Assembly: GCA_030836665.1 (NCBI GenBank) | Contig: JAUPLX010000055.1 | Coordinates: 1-6,410 of the forward strand | DNA from: Patescibacteria group bacterium | GTDB taxonomy: Bacteria; Patescibacteriota; Gracilibacteria; BD1-5; UBA2023 | Direction of reading: 5' to 3' | DNA length: 6,410 bases | Shown: positions 1 through 5,117 of the stretch, one piece after another | Position numbering within the stretch: position 1 is the first letter of the stretch | How the letters are laid out: the number at the start of each line of letters is the position of its first letter | The notes under the pieces: generated by a model | Told to the model about the DNA's origin: nothing | The model's input: the letters and a program-made list of their open reading frames with translations, nothing else | Database searches by the model: none | Translations under genes and position numbers: made by a program

Positions 1-940
1 AGCCCGAGAATACGCCCGTCTTTTCTTTGGATTCGGTACGCTCCACGTCGGACTTCGATTTCGAGGCGGCGACGTACGCTTCACAAGCGGCACGTTCGGA
101 ATCGGTAATCCAAAGCCCCACGTCGGCATGGTCAGCCGCGATGACGGCATAGGTCATCCCGTAGACCGTGTCTACGCGGGTGGTGTACACCGCGAGGGAT
201 TTGGATTCGTCACCCACCTTCTTCATCGAAAATTCCACGCCCTCGGATTTTCCAATCCAATTGCGCTGCATTTCCTTGATGCCCTCGGGCCAAGCGAGCT
301 TGTCGACGTCCGCGAGGAGCCGATCGGCATACGCCGTAATGCGGAGGACCCATTGGCGGAGTTTCCGGCGTTCGACGAGGGTATCGCAACGGTCGCAGGT
401 GTTATCGGCCTTCACTTCCTCGTTCGCGAGACCAGTCTTGCACTTGGGACAGTAGTTAATCGGCAGATCCTGCTCGAAAGCGAGTCCGCGTTCGAAGAGC
501 TTTAAAAATATCCACTGCGTCCATTTGTAATACTCGGGATCGGTGGTGTCGATTTCCCGATCCCAATCGTACGCGAAACCGAGCATCGAGAGCTGGCGCT
601 TGTAGTTGGCGATGTTGTTCTCCGTGGTAATCCGCGGATGGGTGCCGGTCTTGATGGCGTAATTTTCCGCGGGCAGTCCGAAAGCGTCCCATCCCATCGG
701 ATGGAGAACGTTGTACCCTTTGTTTTTCAGATGGCGCGCGAGGACGTCGGTGGCGATATATCCCTTGGGATGTCCGACGTGGAGTCCGACTCCCGACGGA
801 TAGGGAAACATATCCAAAACGTAGGCCTTCTTCGGCGCGGGGCCGGAAAACGGAGGGTTGTCGGTTTTGAAAGTTTTCTCGGCTGACCATCGGGCCTGCC
901 ACTTCTTTTCGATTGCGCCGGGAGCGTAGTATTTTTGCAT
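1..940 (-). CDS. leuS: Leucyl-tRNA synthetase, N-terminal part (runs off left edge)
   Basis: Class I aminoacyl-tRNA synthetase that attaches leucine to tRNA-Leu in the cytoplasm. The 313 visible residues, starting at the ATG at 940, contain the signature MFPYPSG (44-50) followed by the class I HIGH-type motif HVGH (54-57). The zinc-binding insertion has two CxxC pairs (C164/C167 and C182/C185), followed by QWVLRITAYADRLL. RNWIGKSEG (227-234) leads into the CP1 editing domain, whose threonine-rich stretch is YTTRVDT (252-258). The usual TTRPDT is here TTRVDT; the threonine matching E. coli T252 is kept. The rest of CP1, the KMSKS loop and the anticodon-binding domain lie outside the window. 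The frame is open throughout with no in-frame UGA. No Shine-Dalgarno precedes the ATG. A promoter lies about 30-55 bp upstream, so leuS is probably its own transcription unit. Family assignment is secure. Confidence 0.97.
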   Translation of the reverse strand, partial: MQKYYAPGAIEKKWQARWSAEKTFKTDNPPFSGPAPKKAYVLDMFPYPSGVGLHVGHPKGYIATDVLARHLKNKGYNVLHPMGWDAFGLPAENYAIKTGTHPRITTENNIANYKRQLSMLGFAYDWDREIDTTDPEYYKWTQWIFLKLFERGLAFEQDLPINYCPKCKTGLANEEVKADNTCDRCDTLVERRKLRQWVLRITAYADRLLADVDKLAWPEGIKEMQRNWIGKSEGVEFSMKKVGDESKSLAVYTTRVDTVYGMTYAVIAADHADVGLWITDSERAACEAYVAASKSKSDVERTESKEKTGVFSG

Positions 941-967
941 GTTCGATTCGTGAAAATAATCCCTCGC

Positions 968-995
968 ATTCTAGGACAAAACGGGATTTTTCCAA
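968..995 (-). promoter_or_regulatory. Putative sigma-70-type promoter of leuS
   Basis: Read on the minus strand, a -35 TTGGAA (990-995) and a -10 TAGAAT (968-973) are separated by 16 bp. The predicted transcription start is near 961, giving a leader of about 20 nt. The site lies between the terminator of the preceding pilin-like gene and the leuS start, which is where a promoter is expected. It was found by eye only. Confidence 0.55.
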
Positions 996-1008
996 GCAGG
1001 AAGCACGA

Positions 1009-1032
1009 AAAAGGGCCCCGAAGGGCCCTTTT
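1009..1032 (-). terminator. Rho-independent terminator after the pilin-like gene
   Basis: Perfect inverted repeat AAAAGGGCCC / GGGCCCTTTT. On the minus-strand RNA the loop is UUCG, the exceptionally stable tetraloop, and the 3' arm ends in a run of five U. It starts 14 nt downstream of the pilin-like gene's UAA stop and upstream of the leuS promoter, so it should separate the two units. Confidence 0.9.
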
Positions 1033-1046
1033 GGTTTCCGATGGGA

Positions 1047-1400
1047 TTACGCGGAGGTAACGAGACGGAGGATGAAGCTGACGATCGAGCTCGCGAGGAA
1101 GATGATAAGGAGACCGAGAGCGCCGTGAAGGAGAATGGTCTTGCCCTTCTTCACCTTTTCTTCGTCACCGGCCGAGGTGAGGATGAGGAAGCCTCCGTAG
1201 AGAGCGTAACAAACGGCGATGAGGTAGAGGAGATTCGTAATGAATCCGATAATACGCTGGACACCGGTTTCGAGGTTGTCGTTGCGACCCTGGAGGGTGG
1301 TTTCCACTTTGTCGGTTCCGGCGCTGATGGCGGCGAAAGCGGACTCGGCGCTGGCAAGAAGGGCGACGGTGGCGTAGGATGCTTTTGCTACTGCGTTCAT
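1047..1400 (-). CDS. Small secreted two-TM pilin-like protein (VirB2/TrbC-type, CPR T4SS-pilin family)
   Basis: A 117-residue protein. Residues 1-24 look like a signal peptide (MNAVAKASYATVALLASAES, then AFAA, with cleavage likely after AFA). A polar stretch (25-48) follows, then a first transmembrane helix (about 50-74, IIGFITNLLYLIAVCYALYG), a charged turn GDEEKVKKGK (78-87), and a second transmembrane helix (about 89-113). This hairpin with a lysine-rich turn is typical of VirB2/TrbC-like pilins and of the small T4SS-pilin proteins common in Patescibacteria. A pilus or surface role is inferred from architecture. The start was chosen at ATG 1400: upstream in-frame ATGs at 1436 and 1517 overlap or precede the strong promoter at 1435-1463, so they would not be in the mRNA. 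Nothing around it encodes other secretion-channel parts. A holin-like or generic membrane protein is the main alternative. Confidence 0.72.
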   Translation of the reverse strand: MNAVAKASYATVALLASAESAFAAISAGTDKVETTLQGRNDNLETGVQRIIGFITNLLYLIAVCYALYGGFLILTSAGDEEKVKKGKTILLHGALGLLIIFLASSIVSFILRLVTSA

Positions 1401-1434
1401 CGTGGAGGAGATGAGAAAAAGTAATACGTGCGGC

Positions 1435-1463
1435 ATTATACGCACGCCAAAACGCAAAGTCAA
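1435..1463 (-). promoter_or_regulatory. Strong near-consensus promoter of the pilin-like gene
   Basis: Minus strand: -35 TTGACT (1458-1463), exactly 17 bp spacer, -10 TATAAT (1435-1440). This is the closest match to the sigma-70 consensus in the window and implies high expression, as expected for a structural pilin. The predicted start near 1428 gives a leader of about 28 nt and rules out the upstream in-frame ATGs. Confidence 0.85.
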
Positions 1464-1483
1464 AAAAATCGCGTAGGCAAAGG

Positions 1484-1509
1484 AAAAGGGGCGGTTCCCC
1501 ACCCCTTTT
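1484..1509 (-). terminator. Rho-independent terminator of the rpsF-ssb-rpsR operon
   Basis: Inverted repeat AAAAGGGG (1484-1491) / CCCCTTTT (1502-1509) with a 10-nt loop. In minus-strand RNA it starts about 19 nt after the rpsR stop, and the 3' arm ends in UUUU. It lies just upstream of the pilin-like gene's promoter and should insulate it from the ribosomal operon. Confidence 0.8.
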
Positions 1510-1528
1510 TCGAACATGCGCGACGGAA

Positions 1529-1756
1529 TTATTCTCCGATCTTTTTCTTCAGGTCGAGAACGTACGGAAGAAGCGCCATGTAGCGGGCGCGCTTGATTGC
1601 CTGGGCAACCTTCTTCTGGTTCTTGAGGGAAACGCCGGAATACTGGCGCGGAACGATCTTATTGAACTTGGTAACGTACTTCTTGAGGAGTTCGACGTCT
1701 TTGTAATCGACGTTCTTGATACCTGCCTCTTCGAGGGAGCATGCGGTCTTAGACAT
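1529..1756 (-). CDS. rpsR: 30S ribosomal protein bS18
   Basis: Small-subunit ribosomal protein that pairs with bS6 on the 30S platform near helices 22-23 of 16S rRNA. The 75-residue length is normal for the family. The core is clear: VDYKDVELLKKYVTKFNKIV (16-35), the PRQYSG loop (36-41), and the basic helix KKVAQAIKRARYMALLPYV (48-66). Only one cysteine (C6) is present in the short N-terminal extension, so no zinc ribbon is expected. It is the last gene of rpsF-ssb-rpsR, 20 nt after ssb, and is followed by a terminator. The sequence before the ATG (ccgtatcacc) contains no Shine-Dalgarno. Stop is UAA. Confidence 0.97.
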   Translation of the reverse strand: MSKTACSLEEAGIKNVDYKDVELLKKYVTKFNKIVPRQYSGVSLKNQKKVAQAIKRARYMALLPYVLDLKKKIGE

Positions 1757-1776
1757 GGTGATACGGTTATCGGAAA

Positions 1777-2175
1777 TTAGAATCGGTCGTCGAGGTCGAC
1801 GGTTTCCAAGTCGGAGAAGTCATCGCCGGTTTCGGGAAGGTCTTCGCGCTTGGAGAGGAAAATGAGATTGGTAACGACGACTTCGGTCTTATAGAGACGG
1901 CTTCCGTCATCGCGTTCGATGGTGCGGGTCTTGAGGTGTCCTTCGACGTAGACGAGTTTGCCTTTGGAAAGGTAGGTTTCGGTCTGGTCGGCGAGGGTTC
2001 CCCAGCAGATGCAATTCGAATATTCGGATTCGGAAAGGGATTCTCCGCGGGCGTTCTTGAACGATCGGTTCGTCGCGACGGTGAAGATGACAACCTTTCG
2101 GCCTCATTGCGTCGTTTTTACGAACGGGTCCTTCGTGACGTTTCCGAGGAGGATGACCTTGTTAATGGTTCGCAT
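1777..2175 (-). CDS. ssb: Single-stranded DNA-binding protein, with an in-frame UGA at codon 24
   Basis: SSB binds ssDNA during replication, repair and recombination through an OB fold and recruits partners with an acidic C-terminal tip. Reading from ATG 2175 gives 132 codons. The start MRTINKVILLGNVTKDP is typical. VVIFTVATNRSF (28-39), CICWGTLADQTETYLSKG (53-70) and KLVYVEGHLKTRTIERDDGS (71-90) are the conserved OB-fold strands. The tail is acidic and ends DLDDRF, a variant of the usual DDIPF tip. Codon 24 is UGA (plus-strand 2104-2106), between KTTQ and GRKVV, where homologues carry a residue such as S, N or G (TTPSGQ-type). Both sides are in the same frame, there is no nearby in-frame restart codon, and losing 24 residues would delete the first beta strand. 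Readthrough or recoding (Gly under code 25) is the best reading. A point nonsense mutation or base error remains possible. It sits between rpsF and rpsR in the standard order. Confidence 0.92.
2104..2106 (-). other. In-frame UGA sense codon candidate in ssb (Gly under code 25)
   Basis: The minus strand reads ACG ACG CAA TGA GGC CGA AAG in the ssb frame. Family alignment from memory places the UGA in the variable turn before the conserved G-x-x-V. A single G-to-T change from GGA (Gly), or a C-to-T change from CGA (Arg), would create it. No other in-frame UGA was found in the ten genes of this window. Confidence 0.7.
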
Positions 2176-2193
2176 AAGGGGTTTCGGCGGGAA

Positions 2194-2481
2194 TTAGTCG
2201 TCGAGACGGACGAACATGTAGCGCCAGATAGCCTTACGAAGGTTGAATTCGGAAGAGATGGTCTTGAATGCGCGGCCGTCGGATTCGAACTGGAACAGAA
2301 CGTAGAATCCGATTTCGGAGGCGTTGATCTTGTACGCGAGCTTCTTGGCTCCCATGACGTCCTCGGTGAGGGCGCTGGAACCGTGGGTGGTAAGTTCTGC
2401 CTTCACTTCGGAAAGAAGGGTGGCGCGTTCGTCGTCCGAAATGGTCGGATCGACAATCATCATAAGTTCGTATTTCCGCAT
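2194..2481 (-). CDS. rpsF: 30S ribosomal protein bS6
   Basis: Binds bS18 and the central domain of 16S rRNA in the 30S platform. The 95 residues match the family's core length. The N-terminal strand MRKYELMMIVDPTISDDER (1-19), the middle GAKKLAYKINASEIGFYVLF (44-63) and the final strand LRKAIWRYMFVRLDD (81-95) follow the ferredoxin-like bS6 fold, with the usual YxxVRL-type end. There is no long acidic C-terminal extension. It is the first gene of the operon, with ssb starting 18 nt downstream. The ATG at 2481 is preceded by ccataggct with no Shine-Dalgarno. A leader of about 70 nt contains a small hairpin that could be an autoregulatory site. Stop is UAA. Confidence 0.97.
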   Translation of the reverse strand: MRKYELMMIVDPTISDDERATLLSEVKAELTTHGSSALTEDVMGAKKLAYKINASEIGFYVLFQFESDGRAFKTISSEFNLRKAIWRYMFVRLDD

Positions 2482-2497
2482 AGCCTATGGATTACAT

Positions 2498-2517
2498 CTT
2501 ACGGAGCGGTCCGGAAG
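2498..2517 (-). promoter_or_regulatory. Hairpin in the rpsF leader, possible bS6:bS18 autoregulatory site
   Basis: On the mRNA, CUU/AAG closes a C-U mismatch and a CGGA/UCCG stem with loop CCGC, ending 16 nt before the rpsF start codon. Many bacteria have an rpsF leader element bound by bS6:bS18 that uses a CCG trinucleotide mimicking 16S rRNA. Here CCG sits in the hairpin loop, not in a clear bulge, so the match is only suggestive. Confidence 0.3.
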
Positions 2518-2558
2518 AAGGATATAAAAAATCGAACCTCCAAAGAAAGTTCCGGAGG

Positions 2559-2586
2559 ATTATAAAATCGAGGAGGGAAAAAGCAA
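2559..2586 (-). promoter_or_regulatory. Putative promoter of rpsF-ssb-rpsR
   Basis: Minus strand: -10 TATAAT (2559-2564), 16-bp spacer, weak -35 TTGCTT (2581-2586). The predicted start near 2552 gives a leader of about 70 nt. A similar AT-rich block (2520-2535) lies 37 bp further downstream and could hold a second -10. The site is back-to-back with the promoter for the plus-strand ATPase gene. Confidence 0.55.
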
Positions 2587-2596
2587 ATCGAAATCT

Positions 2597-2625
2597 TTGC
2601 CCCGCACTTCGGGATGTTGTACAAT
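2597..2625 (+). promoter_or_regulatory. Putative promoter of the PilB/GspE-type ATPase gene
   Basis: -35 TTGCCC (2597-2602), 17-bp spacer, -10 TACAAT (2620-2625), with a predicted start near 2632. The position decides the coding start: the in-frame ATG at 2614 lies inside the promoter spacer, so the next in-frame ATG at 2653 is preferred. The -35 is only 10 bp from that of the divergent rpsF promoter. Confidence 0.5.
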
Positions 2626-2652
2626 GACCCGGTAACCGTTCAACACGCCGCA

Positions 2653-3945
2653 ATGGGTTTCGTAGAAGCATTCACATCCCGCACCGGAAAGCCGGGCGAC
2701 CAGGACGCCATGATGGCCTCCTCCGCCCCTAAGCCGACGGAGATTCCGGCCGAGCCGTCCAGCTTTTCCGGCGTCCGTTTCATCGAAGACGTATTTTCCC
2801 AAGCGGTACGCATGGGGGCATCGGACGTCCACTTGGAGCCTACGGAAAGCGGCATGCGCGTACGACTGCGCATCGACGGGCATTTCGTAGAACTTACGAC
2901 GGCCGAAGAAGAACAGAAAGCCCCCATCGTGGCCCGCGTCAAGATTCTCGCGGGATTGAAGATCGACGAAACGCGCCTTCCTCAGGACGGAAAAGCCAAT
3001 TTCATCGACGAAATGACGAAGAAGGAAGTCGATATGCGCGTCAGTTCGATTCCGACCATCTACGGCGAAAAGATCGTCGTCCGCCTCTTAAAGAAACAGG
3101 CCGAAAATCTCGACCTCCGTTCCATCGGCATGCTTCCGATGAACATGGTCAAAATCAAGCAGTACCTCAAATCGAGCTACGGTCTCATCCTCGTTGTCGG
3201 ACCGACCGGTTCCGGTAAGTCGACCACGCTCTACTCGATGCTTTCGTCGTACGATACCCACGACCGCAACATCTCCACGCTCGAAGATCCGGTCGAATAC
3301 CGGATACCGGGGGTCAACCATACCCAGATCAACAGCCAAATCGGATTCTCGTTCGCGGAAGGGCTCCGTTCTCTCCTCCGTCAAGATCCGGATATCCTGA
3401 TGGTCGGGGAAATCCGCGACTCGGAAACCGCGCATCTCGCCGTAGAAGCCTCGATTACGGGACATCTCGTATTCTCGACCATCCACGCGAACTCCACGGT
3501 CAACACCCTGCAGCGCTTGACGAATCTCGGTATCGACCCGCTTCTGGTCATATCGTCGCTCAAGCTCATCATTTCCCAACGCCTCGCCCGCACCCTCTGC
3601 CCGCACTGCAAGATTTCGTACAAACCGGAAATTCCGGTGCGCGACAAAATCGTCGCCCGCATCGGACGGTACCTTAACGACAAGGAAAATTTCCTCCTCT
3701 ACCGGGTGAATCCGGAAGGATGCGAAAAATGCGGAAAGAAAGGGCACAAGGGGCGTACCGGTTTCTTCGAAGTCCTCGAAATGACGGAGGGCCTCGAAAA
3801 GCTCGTCCTTTCCCGAGCTTCCAAAACCCAACTCGAAATCCAGGCAATCGGAGACGGAATGATTTCCATGAGAGATGACGCATTGTTCAAAGCGGTTCTC
3901 GGAGAAGTCAGCCTGGAAGAAGTGCTCCACGTAATCGGCACTTAA
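2653..3945 (+). CDS. PilB/GspE-type secretion ATPase, short form lacking the N1 domain
   Basis: Hexameric ATPase of the type II secretion/type IV pilus family that powers pilin assembly at the cytoplasmic face of the membrane. 430 residues from ATG 2653. After a loose Pro-rich N-terminus (1-40) comes the N2 domain (about 42-150; ASDVHLEP, RLRIDGHF, RVSSIPTIYGEK). Next are Walker A GPTGSGKST (183-191), the Asp box TLEDPVEYRIPGVNHTQIN (209-227), Walker B ILMVGEIRD (248-256) and the His box GHLVFSTIHANS (270-281). A zinc-binding tetracysteine follows (CPHC 316-319, CEKC 357-360), as in PilB/GspE but not PilT. The MshEN/T2SSE_N N1 domain is missing, making it over 100 residues shorter than typical PilB. 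The ATG at 2614 is less likely because it overlaps the promoter; 2710 is another possible start. No pilC, pilM or pilin gene adjoins it. All catalytic motifs look intact. Confidence 0.93.
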   Translation: MGFVEAFTSRTGKPGDQDAMMASSAPKPTEIPAEPSSFSGVRFIEDVFSQAVRMGASDVHLEPTESGMRVRLRIDGHFVELTTAEEEQKAPIVARVKILAGLKIDETRLPQDGKANFIDEMTKKEVDMRVSSIPTIYGEKIVVRLLKKQAENLDLRSIGMLPMNMVKIKQYLKSSYGLILVVGPTGSGKSTTLYSMLSSYDTHDRNISTLEDPVEYRIPGVNHTQINSQIGFSFAEGLRSLLRQDPDILMVGEIRDSETAHLAVEASITGHLVFSTIHANSTVNTLQRLTNLGIDPLLVISSLKLIISQRLARTLCPHCKISYKPEIPVRDKIVARIGRYLNDKENFLLYRVNPEGCEKCGKKGHKGRTGFFEVLEMTEGLEKLVLSRASKTQLEIQAIGDGMISMRDDALFKAVLGEVSLEEVLHVIGT

Positions 3946-3958
3946 TCGCCAAGGGAAT

Positions 3959-3980
3959 TCCCCAGGAGTCAAGGGGGTTT
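3959..3980 (+). terminator. Weak candidate terminator after the ATPase gene
   Basis: TCCCC (3959-3963) can pair with GGGGG (3973-3977, one U-G wobble) around a 9-nt loop, followed by TTTCTC. The stem is short and the U-tract poor. A competing GGGAATTCCC palindrome overlaps it. The location, after the ATPase stop and before the next promoter, is right, but the structure is marginal. Confidence 0.3.
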
Positions 3981-3992
3981 CTCGCGGAAAAA

Positions 3993-4022
3993 TTGGCAAG
4001 GTACGGGAGCGTATGGTAGAAT
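3993..4022 (+). promoter_or_regulatory. Putative promoter of the two-gene hypothetical operon
   Basis: -35 TTGGCA (3993-3998), 18-bp spacer, -10 TAGAAT (4017-4022), with TGG directly before the -10 making an extended -10 (TGn). The predicted start near 4029 gives a leader of about 48 nt. It indicates that the following genes are expressed independently of the ATPase gene. Confidence 0.6.
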
Positions 4023-4076
4023 GAGGAAGTAGGTTCGAAAGGCCTCGAAACGACGAAAATATCCAGACCCCTATCG

Positions 4077-4379
4077 ATGTCGAATACCGAGCTTATCCGA
4101 TTAATGGAAATCTCCGCGATCCACCCGGACGACCGTCCGGAAGTCGAGCGGATCTTCGCCTGCCTTACGGACGAGCGCCGCGTCGCGGTAATTTCGGATT
4201 GGCCGCGGATGGCGCAGAGAATCAAGAACAACCGGGCGTCGATAGAAGAACAGAAGCGGCTCCTCCTTACGGATGCCATCGCCCGAATCGAAGCCGACCT
4301 CGAAGCCCATAACCGGAGCCTCGTCACCAAAGGCACGGACCGGGGAATCGAAGAACTCAAAAAACAAATGGAAGCCTAA
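4077..4379 (+). CDS. Uncharacterised 100-residue helical protein
   Basis: I do not recognise the family. The protein is soluble-looking (no signal peptide or TM segment), highly charged and predicted mostly helical. An N-terminal part (1-42) contains HPDDRPEVERIFACLTDERR (16-35). A long C-terminal region (about 44-100), with regularly spaced hydrophobics (RIKNNRASIEEQKRLLLTDA, then IARIEADLEAHNRSL), suggests a helical hairpin or coiled coil. There is one cysteine (C29). Codon use resembles the neighbours, so recent transfer is not indicated. Promoter, start codon and the 20-nt gap to the next gene support it as real and as the first gene of a two-gene operon. The ATG at 4077 has no Shine-Dalgarno (cccctatcg before it). 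Stop is UAA. Function unknown; a structural or scaffold role would be a guess. Confidence 0.75.
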   Translation: MSNTELIRLMEISAIHPDDRPEVERIFACLTDERRVAVISDWPRMAQRIKNNRASIEEQKRLLLTDAIARIEADLEAHNRSLVTKGTDRGIEELKKQMEA

Positions 4380-4399
4380 TACCCGTTCAATATAAAAAA

Positions 4400-4765
4400 A
4401 TGGCTCTCGACATGCACTCCAGCGAAACGCTCAAGAACGAAGTCTTCGGATCGCAGCCGAACCGCTATGATCTCGACTTCACGAAACGCATCCAGGAAAT
4501 GATCGCGCAATATTCCGGTGGCGGAGAAGTCGCCGAAGCCATCGCGCAAAGCCGGATTCCGAAACTTCTCGAAGAATCGCGACGCCTTTCCGAAGGCACT
4601 GCCGGACAGCTCGCGGCATTGCGTGCGGACCTCATCGTCGCCGACGGCATCGGAAAATACCGGGCCGAATGCACGAAACTCGAAGAAGAGAATAAAGGGC
4701 GTATCGCCGAAATCCTCTCCGCCGGACCCGCGGCCAATGACGCGGCCTTCGAACGGGCGGCGTAA
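4400..4765 (+). CDS. Uncharacterised 121-residue helical protein
   Basis: I do not recognise the family. No signal peptide or TM segment. The N-terminus (1-25) is polar. Residues 26-38 (DFTKRIQEMIAQY) look helical and are followed by a SGGG break (39-42). Helical stretches with heptad-like spacing follow at 43-64 and 66-108, and the C-terminus is alanine-rich (109-121). One cysteine (C91). It lies 20 nt after the preceding unknown gene, on the same strand and before a strong terminator, so the pair is very likely co-transcribed and may form a complex. That is inference. The ATG follows an A-rich stretch (tataaaaaa) without a Shine-Dalgarno. Stop is UAA. Base and codon use match the surrounding genes. 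Confidence 0.75.
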   Translation: MALDMHSSETLKNEVFGSQPNRYDLDFTKRIQEMIAQYSGGGEVAEAIAQSRIPKLLEESRRLSEGTAGQLAALRADLIVADGIGKYRAECTKLEEENKGRIAEILSAGPAANDAAFERAA

Positions 4766-4786
4766 TCCTGAGTAAGAACCCGAAAG

Positions 4787-4812
4787 AAAACCCCCGGATA
4801 TCCGGGGGTTTT
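4787..4812. terminator. Bidirectional Rho-independent terminator between convergent genes
   Basis: Perfect 26-bp palindrome: 11-bp arms AAAACCCCCGG / CCGGGGGTTTT around ATAT (4798-4801). It has a T-run on either strand, so it can end both the plus-strand hypothetical operon (stop at 4765) and the minus-strand rpmG (stop at 4833), which converge here. Confidence 0.92.
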
Positions 4813-4832
4813 CCATGCCTTACGGCAAATGA

Positions 4833-5009
4833 CTAGTGTTTGGTTTCCTTGAGCTTGAAAACGACGTGCTTGCGAAGTTTCTTGTCGTACTTGCGGAGCT
4901 CGAGCTTTTCGCCGGCGGCGAAATTCTTCTTCTGGACGGTGGTGATGTAACCCATGATTCCGCTCTCGGTGGAGATGCAGGACATGTAGGTGCGCTTTCC
5001 CTTTGCCAT
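4833..5009 (-). CDS. rpmG: 50S ribosomal protein bL33
   Basis: Small large-subunit ribosomal protein near the E site. 58 residues from ATG 5009: MAKGKRTYMSCISTESG, then YITTVQKKNF (21-30), EKLELRKYDKKLRKHVVFKL (34-53), KETKH. The TT-KN-EKLELRKYD-RKHV pattern is diagnostic of bL33. It has a single cysteine (C11) and lacks the paired CxxC motifs of zinc-binding bL33, so it is the zinc-free (C-minus) form, similar to E. coli. The stop is UAG, the only UAG among the visible stops. It has its own promoter upstream and shares a terminator with the convergent operon. No Shine-Dalgarno precedes the start (ctcaaccact). It is divergent from obg. Confidence 0.96.
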   Translation of the reverse strand: MAKGKRTYMSCISTESGIMGYITTVQKKNFAAGEKLELRKYDKKLRKHVVFKLKETKH

Positions 5010-5072
5010 AGTGGTTGAGTTAGGTATCGGAGTCGGATAGGAAACCCGCGCTCCTTCAAAAAGAACGGGGGA

Positions 5073-5100
5073 AATATATCGGAAAAGACCGGAATGCCAA
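5073..5100 (-). promoter_or_regulatory. Putative promoter of rpmG
   Basis: Minus strand: -35 TTGGCA (5095-5100), 16-bp spacer, -10 TATATT (5073-5078). The predicted start near 5066 leaves a leader of about 57 nt. It is arranged back-to-back with the obg promoter. Confidence 0.6.
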
Positions 5101-5117
5101 ATCGATTTTGAAAATCG
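5099..5117. promoter_or_regulatory. Palindromic candidate operator between the divergent rpmG and obg promoters
   Basis: Two overlapping perfect palindromes share the half-site AAATCG: AAATCGATTT (5099-5108) and CGATTTTGAAAATCG (5103-5117, 7-bp arms around one G). The block covers the obg -35 (5108-5113) and touches the rpmG -35 (5095-5100), a good position for a regulator controlling both genes. No protein is known to bind it. The AT-rich content also fits a simple UP-element-like sequence. Confidence 0.35.

Noticed and set aside
278..282. TKID in place of NKxD in Obg G4 (protein residues 278-282) as a functional loss
   Set aside because: T at the first position is an accepted variant of the [NT]KxD G4 motif, so it is not evidence of an inactive GTPase.
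1401..1517. Longer N-terminus for the pilin-like protein (starts at 1436 or 1517)
   Set aside because: The -10 element overlaps ATG 1436, and 1517 lies upstream of the promoter and at the rpsR terminator, so these codons would not be transcribed from the promoter seen. The start at 1400 also gives a normal signal peptide.
1777..2106. ssb as a broken pseudogene ending at codon 24
   Set aside because: Frame, conserved blocks, acidic tail and operon position are all intact, so decay is less likely than recoding, though a base error cannot be excluded.
1936..2565. 209-codon plus-strand open frame across ssb and rpsF
   Set aside because: Antisense to two recognisable genes and extends through the rpsF promoter; no domain.
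2614..2652. ATPase start at ATG 2614
   Set aside because: It falls within the spacer of the predicted promoter (-10 at 2620-2625); the ATG at 2653 fits better. This depends on the promoter call.
3088..3999. 303-codon minus-strand open frame opposite the ATPase gene
   Set aside because: Antisense shadow of the PilB/GspE coding sequence; low-complexity charged translation and no recognisable motif.
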